DNA from: Vampirovibrionales bacterium
Lineage (GTDB): Bacteria > Cyanobacteriota > Vampirovibrionia > Vampirovibrionales > Vampirovibrionaceae
DNA: 64,000 bases
Assembly: GCA_029866025.1 (NCBI GenBank)
Contig: JARXAD010000002.1
Span: 422,616-486,615 of the forward strand
Reading direction: 5' to 3'
The notes under the pieces were generated by a model. That model searched no databases. It worked only from the letters and a program-made list of their open reading frames with translations, and was not told the origin of the DNA. The stretch's first letter is position 1; each line of letters starts with the position of its first letter. Shown piece after piece: positions 58,698 to 64,000 of this stretch. Made by a program: the position numbers and the translations under genes.

Positions 58698-59897
58698 TTA
58701 GAGATAACCCAACGGATTGACGGGTCGCCCATCAATACGGACCTCAAAATGCAAATGGGCCCCTGTTGAGTAGCCGGTTGAACCCACATTGCCAATGACG
58801 GCACCTTTACTCACTTCTTTGCCAGTGCCGACCCGAATGCTGGATAAATGGGCATACAGTGTTACCACGTTGTTGCCTCGCTGGTTCCCGTGGTTAATCA
58901 TCACCACTTTGCCATAGCCGCCTCGCCAGCCTGAATAAATAACGTGGCCACTATCGGCAGCAGCCACGGGGGTGCCATGGGGCCGCGAAATATCAAGACC
59001 GGTGTGCATCAAACTTTTATGATGAATGGGATGCATGCGATACCCAAAGCCCGATGTGATTCTGCCCCGTACGGGCCACGATAATACGCCGGAGCCATGG
59101 GTTTGTTTGGCAGACTGTTGAACCGAAAGACGAGTTAGCACCATAATCTCACGCTCCAAGCGCCGAGACTCGGCCAAAAGCTCGCGCTCGGCTTGCTCAT
59201 ACGCCTTAGCGTCGTTCCAGTAACGATCGCGTAGTTTTTTATCGTGAGACAACTGGGAGTGGATGTCTTCGCGAATGGTTTGAATGGAGGTGATGGTGGT
59301 GCCTAAGCGTTGTTCCGCATGGCGTTGGGCTTCAATTTGTTGCCTTAATTGGGTTTCTTTGCTTCGTAAGGCTTTAATGCTGTGGTCATCTTGGGCCACC
59401 AACGTGCGTTTGTAAAACAGGCGATCCATGAGGGTTGGGATGTCTTTGGATTCTAGCAACATTTCCAGCAAACTAACGCGGCCACGGGTATACATGTGGC
59501 GAACGTGTTCGGCGGCTTCGCGCTGTAGTAGGGTTTGTTGGCTACGGGTGCGATGAATATCGCCTGCCATGGTATTGAGTTGCTCGCGAGTACGAACGAG
59601 GGCGACCTGCTGGTTTCGTAATTGCCAATGGGCCTGATCCAGCTTGCGCTGGTTGGTAACAATTTGCCCCGTAATACTTTTGGCCTGGTGCAAGGTCTCT
59701 TCTTTTTTGCGTCGTAAATAGGCCCGCTCGGACGCCAAATTTTGAGTCCGCTCTTTGAGCGAAAAAATTGAATCGTTGGATTCTGCATGTGCTGGGGTAA
59801 AACGGCTGGCTTCTAACAGCAGCGCCAGGCTTAGCACTCCCCATAATAAGGCTGCTAAAGACCGTCGGTTCAAAAATAGGCGTAACAATAGGCTCAC
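58698..59897 (-). CDS. M23-family murein hydrolase/activator with coiled coil (EnvC-like)
   Basis: A 399-residue exported protein. The signal peptide ends TPAHAE (about residue 38). A long coiled coil fills about 40-260. The LytM/M23 domain (about 290-395) carries zinc ligands in MHTGLDISRPHG and GAHLHFEVRIDGRPVNP, so it may be catalytically active, unlike EnvC, which lacks some ligands. Such proteins split septal peptidoglycan or activate amidases. The start GTG 59897 lies 7 bases after the stop of a 30-residue reading frame, suggesting translational coupling. An earlier in-frame GTG at 59939 is possible. Confidence 0.87.
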   Translation of the reverse strand: MSLLLRLFLNRRSLAALLWGVLSLALLLEASRFTPAHAESNDSIFSLKERTQNLASERAYLRRKKEETLHQAKSITGQIVTNQRKLDQAHWQLRNQQVALVRTREQLNTMAGDIHRTRSQQTLLQREAAEHVRHMYTRGRVSLLEMLLESKDIPTLMDRLFYKRTLVAQDDHSIKALRSKETQLRQQIEAQRHAEQRLGTTITSIQTIREDIHSQLSHDKKLRDRYWNDAKAYEQAERELLAESRRLEREIMVLTRLSVQQSAKQTHGSGVLSWPVRGRITSGFGYRMHPIHHKSLMHTGLDISRPHGTPVAAADSGHVIYSGWRGGYGKVVMINHGNQRGNNVVTLYAHLSSIRVGTGKEVSKGAVIGNVGSTGYSTGAHLHFEVRIDGRPVNPLGYL

Positions 59898-59904
59898 AGT
59901 GGGG

Positions 59905-59997
59905 CTATAGCATTCCGGCCAACATAAAAAATAGGGCACAAACCCCCAGGGTTATTAGGGCAATCCAACGAGCATTGCGTTGAAAAAAACTCAGCAT
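59905..59997 (-). CDS. Possible 30-residue single-helix membrane peptide
   Basis: ATG 59997 to TAG 59905 encodes 30 residues: a short basic start, then one hydrophobic helix (WIALITLGVCALFFMLAGML). AAAGGGG lies about 13 bases upstream. It directly precedes the M23 gene by 7 bases. Size and topology recall small helper peptides of envelope systems, but it could be a chance frame. Confidence 0.42.
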   Translation of the reverse strand: MLSFFQRNARWIALITLGVCALFFMLAGML

Positions 59998-60280
59998 GGT
60001 AGGGCGGCACCCCTTTCAACACTCATCTAAAAAAGAGAGCCCTATAAACAGAGCTCTTCATCATAAAACAATCTCGCCCGAAACGCTTCGGCCAAAAACC
60101 AGAATTACAGAAATTGAAAAAATGGCCCTACCCTCCTTCGGCCAAACGACTTTGATTAGAAGCGGGCTTTAGATTGCAAGTGTTGCAGCCGATACATACT
60201 GTGTTAGCCAACGGCGGAGCAGGATGCCTTCGGCTCAAGGCCTTTCGGATAAAAGGCCCACTGGAGAAAGAGATTTTTTG

Positions 60281-60553
60281 ATGACACCCCTCTCCCCACA
60301 ACCACAAACCTCTGGTATCCCTTTGTTTCAAGGGGTGTTGCCCACTCAAGCCACGTTCCCCGAGTCGCTGGTAGTAGCTCCTTTCTCTGCCCATTCAATG
60401 GCTTTGTTGCCTCGCTTTAATGCATCGTATGCAGTGGTATTTGTGCGCGATGGCGCCCAAAAACGCCGTGATTTAGCCTATGCCCGCGCACGAGACTTGC
60501 AACGAGAGCTGGGCGTTTCCCCTGGCTTGCAGTGTGTGCCCTCATTGCCTTAA
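60281..60553 (+). CDS. Small orphan protein with Pro/Phe-rich N terminus
   Basis: A 90-residue protein starting MTPLSPQPQTSGIPLFQ, Pro/Phe/Ser-rich for about 45 residues, then a basic helix (GAQKRRDLAYARARDLQREL). GGAGAAAGAG upstream supports ATG 60281 over an earlier in-frame start. It is 66 bases before the PLP lyase gene and may share its transcript. Family not recognised; the N-terminal composition resembles other orphans in the window. Confidence 0.5.
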   Translation: MTPLSPQPQTSGIPLFQGVLPTQATFPESLVVAPFSAHSMALLPRFNASYAVVFVRDGAQKRRDLAYARARDLQRELGVSPGLQCVPSLP

Positions 60554-60619
60554 TTTCTTGATGCCGACGAGCCTCTTCGTTAAGGTATAGCTCTATTATA
60601 CCAAAAGGGCTTGATTGAC

Positions 60620-61921
60620 ATGGCTGTGAACGAATGCGTGAGTGAACAGGCCTTTTTAAGAGCAACCTCTGCCGAGGGGTGGATACAAGCATTTAGAGCG
60701 TTTGAAATAACGGGGTTGGCTAAAGCGTTTGACGCCATTGAAGCCGTTGAAAGCACCACCATGCAACGAGTCATGGAAGCTTTTCGCCACCATCGGGTGA
60801 GTGAGCAGCATTTTTATACCGTCAATGGCTATGGCCACGACGACGCCGGCAGAGATACCTTGGATGCCGTGTTTGCAGCCGCTATGCAAACGGAAGCTGC
60901 ATTGGTACGCCCTCATTTTGTGTCGGGTACCCATACTTTGTCTGTTGCATTGCGTGGATGTCTCTCCTCCGGAGATTCGTTGGTGATTGTGACAGGCAAT
61001 CCCTACGACACCTTGGAAGAAGTGCTAGGTCTTCGCGGTGAGAGCCGTCAGTCCCTTATTCAGCAAGGGGTGTCGGTACACATTGGTCAAGCCTTTGGAG
61101 ATGACGGCCAATTGTCCCCTGAAGAAGGTTTGGCAGAGAAATTAACCTCAGCCACGGTGGTGTATTTTCAACGCTCATGCGGGTACGCCAGCGACCGGCC
61201 CACCTACACGGTCGAACAAATAGGGGCCGTCATTGCGTGGGCCAAACAGCACAACGCGTCGGCTTGCATGATGGTGGACAACTGCTACGGAGAATTTACG
61301 GAAGCTAACGAACCCACCGCTGTGGGCGCCGATGTGTTGGTGGGGTCTCTGATTAAAAATCCGGGGGGCGGTTTGGCCCCAACGGGGGGTTATATTGCTG
61401 GTACTCAATACTGGGTAGATCGCTGTGCTGAAGCCTTAACGTCCCCCGGTATTGGCAACCAAGGGGGCGCTATGCTGAATACCACGCCGATCTACCTCAA
61501 AGGCTTGTTCTTAGCGCCCTCGGTGGTGGCCAGCAGCCTGAAAGGCATGGTGCTGGCGGCCCATGTGTTTGAATCCTTGGGGTATACGGTCTCGCCCAAA
61601 GCCACGGCCGTCCGTAGCGATATTATTCAGAGAATCATACTGGGTTCTGCGAAAGCCCTCCTCACTTTTTGCCGAACCTTGCAAGCCAACAGTCCTGTGG
61701 ATAGTCATCTTCGCCCAGAACCCGCCAAGCTTCCCGGTTACGCCGACCCCGTGATTATGGCCGGCGGTACCTTTGTGCAAGGCAGCACCATTGAACTGAG
61801 TGGTGACGGCCCCCTGCGAGAACCGTATACCGTATTTTTACAAGGTGGGTTGGTATACAGCCACACGCGTTGGGTATTAGCCCATGTGCTCAGTGAGTTG
61901 GGGCATCTGCCCAACCATTAG
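60620..61921 (+). CDS. PLP-dependent methionine gamma-lyase-like protein (YnbB / aluminium-resistance family)
   Basis: A 433-residue fold-type I PLP enzyme. The Schiff-base Lys is in GSLIKNPGGGLAPTGGYIAG, a family hallmark, with the cofactor Asp in MMVDNCYGEFTE and phosphate contacts near SGTHTLSVALRG. Members were labelled aluminium resistance or methionine gamma-lyase; biochemical proof is limited, so the reaction (likely cysteine/methionine C-S lyase) is inferred. AAGGG about 10 bases upstream fits ATG 60620. It is convergent with dnaA, overlapping by 4 bases. Confidence 0.9.
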   Translation: MAVNECVSEQAFLRATSAEGWIQAFRAFEITGLAKAFDAIEAVESTTMQRVMEAFRHHRVSEQHFYTVNGYGHDDAGRDTLDAVFAAAMQTEAALVRPHFVSGTHTLSVALRGCLSSGDSLVIVTGNPYDTLEEVLGLRGESRQSLIQQGVSVHIGQAFGDDGQLSPEEGLAEKLTSATVVYFQRSCGYASDRPTYTVEQIGAVIAWAKQHNASACMMVDNCYGEFTEANEPTAVGADVLVGSLIKNPGGGLAPTGGYIAGTQYWVDRCAEALTSPGIGNQGGAMLNTTPIYLKGLFLAPSVVASSLKGMVLAAHVFESLGYTVSPKATAVRSDIIQRIILGSAKALLTFCRTLQANSPVDSHLRPEPAKLPGYADPVIMAGGTFVQGSTIELSGDGPLREPYTVFLQGGLVYSHTRWVLAHVLSELGHLPNH

Positions 61922-63498
61922 TGAGCGGAAGCAAAGCCCAGCTGGGCGACCAAGGTGGCAAGTTGTTGGGCCACGCGGGGATCATTCAGGCGCAAGGTGT
62001 TGATTTTGTTGACGGCATGCACCAGTGTGCTGTGGGTTCGGTTGCCCAACACGGCTCCAATGGCGCTGTAACTCAGGTGGGCATAATTACGAAGCACATA
62101 CACCGACACTTGACGGGCATGGGCCAAGGCTTGGCTACGTTGGGCGCTGGCTAGCGCGTTAGTGGAAACGTGAAAAAATTCGGCCACAGCGGCTAACAAT
62201 GTTTGAGGATTGAGAACAGGGCTGGCGGTGTTGTGGGTGAGCCACTGTTCAACAGTGGCTTCGAGGGGTTGGGGGGTGTTACCCCAGCGCTGCTGGGCTT
62301 CCCATTGATTGAGTGCCCCTTGCAGAGCCCGAATGGCATCGGCGCGAGACACGCATTGATTTGCCACCGTGAGTGCCATGGATTCAGACAGAACAAACCC
62401 CTTTTGGTTGGCCTGTTGGCGGGCCATGGCGGCTAACGCTTCGATGCTGGGAGGTTGTAGGACGACGGTTAAGCCCATGTTGAGTCGTTGCAGCAAGGCC
62501 TCACAACCCAGACCCAAGGTAGCCAATGGTTGAGAGGTCGTCACCACTACGGGCTTGCCTGCGGCGGTGAGGGCATCAATGACGTGCACCAACTCTTGCT
62601 GGGTGCGCTCTTTGCCCACCAAAAAGGAGAGATCATCGAGGAACAGGCCGTCCAGTGTACGGAACTGCTCTCGAAAGGCATCCCACCCTTTTTTGCCAAA
62701 GGCGGTAATGAGCTGGTTGGTGTAATGCTCCGCCGTTAAACAGGCAAAGCGTTGAGTCCCGTTAAATGTGGCGCTAAGTTGAGCCGCCATGGCGTGGAGT
62801 AAATGGGTTTTTCCGAGGCCCGACACCCCTTGTATGACAAAGGGGTTGTACCCTTGGCCTGGGTGGGCCACCACATGCTGGGCGGCTGCCGTGGGCATAG
62901 GAGATTTGACATCGGCTACCCAGTTTTCAAAGGTATGGCTAGGATTGATGGGTTGGCTGGCACTAATCCAAGGGGTGGCTTGCGGCATGGCCTCGGAGGC
63001 AGCCCCATGCTGCGGCTGATGATAGACATACTGAGGCAGTCCTACAGGTGGCTTGAATGGGGCTTTATTCGGGGGGGCTTCCTCCGGGATTTCTAATAGT
63101 TGAGGGAGGGAGGGCTGGAAGTCGACTACCGACGTATCCACCGCCAGGCGCACTCTCACGGCATCGGTGTTTAGGGCGGCAATCAGGGCCGTAACGATGG
63201 CCCCACGGTAATGTTTTTCCACCCAATCTCGCTTAAAGCCGCTGTCTGCGGCTAAGGTCAACACCCAATGGCCATCCAACTGGGTTAGGCCCGTGGCGTG
63301 CAAGGGGGCCACCCATGTTTGGTAACTGGCAGGCGATAGTGTGCCTTGTAGCTGCTGACGGATAGCAGGCCACAAAATATCGAGGGTGGGCTTGGGTGCC
63401 AGCGGCATGGGCGAACTAACCACCACGGCATTCGAAGCAACTCTCTTTCCCACCATTCCCACCGATTGTAATGCTACCCCGTTGCCCGTATTGCCCAT
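61918..63498 (-). CDS. dnaA: Chromosomal replication initiator DnaA (divergent)
   Basis: About 526 residues. Domain I (about 35-105; LWPAIRQQLQGTLSPASYQTW), a long Pro-rich linker, the AAA+ domain with Walker A GVSGLGKTHLLHAMA and Walker B LDGLFLDDLSFL, and a C-terminal DNA-binding domain. Unusual points: the signature usually GGRDHTTVLHA reads GNRTHSTLVHA, so the base-contacting Asp is Thr; in the sensor/arginine region EALLQRLNMGL replaces the usual DRLRSRFEWGL, losing one of two Arg. Starts at 63498, 63456 or 63408 are all possible. It may be the initiator or a DnaA-like paralogue. Confidence 0.85.
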   Translation of the reverse strand: MGNTGNGVALQSVGMVGKRVASNAVVVSSPMPLAPKPTLDILWPAIRQQLQGTLSPASYQTWVAPLHATGLTQLDGHWVLTLAADSGFKRDWVEKHYRGAIVTALIAALNTDAVRVRLAVDTSVVDFQPSLPQLLEIPEEAPPNKAPFKPPVGLPQYVYHQPQHGAASEAMPQATPWISASQPINPSHTFENWVADVKSPMPTAAAQHVVAHPGQGYNPFVIQGVSGLGKTHLLHAMAAQLSATFNGTQRFACLTAEHYTNQLITAFGKKGWDAFREQFRTLDGLFLDDLSFLVGKERTQQELVHVIDALTAAGKPVVVTTSQPLATLGLGCEALLQRLNMGLTVVLQPPSIEALAAMARQQANQKGFVLSESMALTVANQCVSRADAIRALQGALNQWEAQQRWGNTPQPLEATVEQWLTHNTASPVLNPQTLLAAVAEFFHVSTNALASAQRSQALAHARQVSVYVLRNYAHLSYSAIGAVLGNRTHSTLVHAVNKINTLRLNDPRVAQQLATLVAQLGFASAH

Positions 63499-63866
63499 TG
63501 CTGTCGTGTCCAAACCGTTCAACCAAAACTGCTTTGCCCAAGGGCGGTTAGGTTGGCAATGCCGTGGCTTCCGCCTTTGTGAACTCTCACCCAAGCGAAA
63601 ACTCTCTATCTGCTCCCATCATGCTGATTTCCATCAAAGCCTGTGGGATGCGTTAGAAAGAAAAGCAACTTTATAAAAAAGCCTGCTTTAAAACCAAATT
63701 GTGCGTCATTACCATTCCATATCGGGTTGCAACCGAGATGCATTCACATCCCCCTGCGGTGCCGATGACTACGTTGTAACACGCTGATTCTCTACGACGA
63801 TCCTCGTGGATGCCACATCGTTACATACGACCTTCCTCGCATCCGCCAAGGCGGGTTTGATAGAAC
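63499..63866. other. Gap between dnaA and the transposase fragment
   Basis: These 368 bases hold the dnaA promoter region, extra in-frame dnaA codons up to TTG 63594, and the flank of an insertion element. A CCGCC-AA-GGCGG hairpin lies at 63843-63854. I looked for TTATCCACA-like DnaA boxes and saw none, so there is no evidence for oriC here. Confidence 0.4.
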
Positions 63867-63872
63867 CTATCC
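63860..63872. repeat. Short dyad at the IS end
   Basis: GATAG-AAC-CTATC overlaps the stop codon of the transposase fragment. It may be part of the terminal inverted repeat of the element, but the other end is outside the window. Confidence 0.35.
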
Positions 63873-64000
63873 CGTTAAGCGTCGTAGATTAATGAGCGCA
63901 CAACCCAGCTTAAACAAGGCTTCGTAGTTTTTACTCTTATATTCCCAGCGAACCACCAGTCTTCTAAACCCATCCAGCCAGCCAAACAACCGCTCAATCA
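63867..64000 (-). mobile_element. 3' end of an IS5-like transposase gene, cut by the window edge
   Basis: The minus-strand frame from the edge encodes 44 residues and then TAG: IERLFGWLDGFRRLVVRWEY, then YEALFKLGCALINLRRL. The E-R-x-F-x-W-L-x-x-F-R-R-L-V-V-R-x-E pattern is the C-terminal catalytic Glu region of IS5/IS1182-type DDE transposases. The bulk of the element lies to the right. Whether it is intact cannot be seen. Confidence 0.75.

Noticed and set aside
63499..63866. Replication origin next to dnaA
   Set aside because: No clustered TTATCCACA-like boxes and no AT-rich 13-mer repeats are visible.

Overview
The window looks like a chromosomal stretch of a Gram-negative bacterium of roughly 50% GC. 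An LptD-type outer-membrane protein, a lipoprotein, a TolC-type channel and many signal peptides indicate an outer membrane. Several features point to the non-photosynthetic relatives of cyanobacteria (Vampirovibrionia/Melainabacteria): a long NusB, a cyanobacterial-style LptD with an N-terminal OstA domain, an AMIN-like protein, and separate accA and accD genes. This is inference from gene style (about 50-60% sure). No rRNA or other decisive marker is present. Protein-coding density is high, and several convergent genes overlap at their stop codons.

Layout. 1-9.6 kb: a partial membrane protein, an L,D-transpeptidase, isocitrate dehydrogenase, nusB and three peptidases in a row (M14, M24, M17). 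9.6-18.7 kb: small secreted or orphan proteins, aspartokinase, an SDR, a coupled pterin pair (folE2 plus a tandem PTPS/QueD fusion), a coupled cyclophilin-lipoprotein pair and a DnaJ homologue. 18.8-27.3 kb: a decayed secreted-protein gene, then an electrophile/drug-response module. In it a nitroreductase is divergent from a NemR-like TetR repressor, which heads an operon for an outer-membrane channel, adaptor, RND pump and pirin. 27.4-34.8 kb: a small orphan gene with a C12 tract near its start codon, deoC, tRNA-Ser(GCT), tRNA-Arg(ACG), a eukaryotic-type IMP dehydrogenase, nanE, dgt, a thioredoxin-like protein and an aldo/keto reductase. 34.9-49.2 kb: an AMIN-like envelope protein, small orphans, ybeY-dgkA, nrdA, ileS, a protein made of four tandem GntR-type winged helices, ispH and an AT-rich orphan. 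49.4-64 kb: mutS, a pair of exported paralogues, accD-accA, lptD, a septal-type M23 peptidase preceded by a possible 30-residue membrane peptide, a PLP lyase, a divergent dnaA, and the end of an IS5-like transposase at the right edge.

How the genes work together. Several genes serve envelope building (L,D-transpeptidase, LptD, M23, DgkA, IspH, AccA/AccD, cyclophilin). Others serve nucleotide supply and salvage (guaB, dgt, nrdA, deoC) and genome upkeep (mutS, dnaA). The most self-contained module is the nitroreductase/TetR/RND/pirin cluster, with a visible operator-like palindrome.

The strongest candidates for something new are the four-winged-helix regulator at 45.0-46.4 kb, the homopolymer-bearing small gene at 27.4 kb, the divergent DnaA, and a set of small orphan proteins with Phe/Pro-rich N termini. 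No CRISPR array, defence island, prophage or biosynthetic cluster was recognised.
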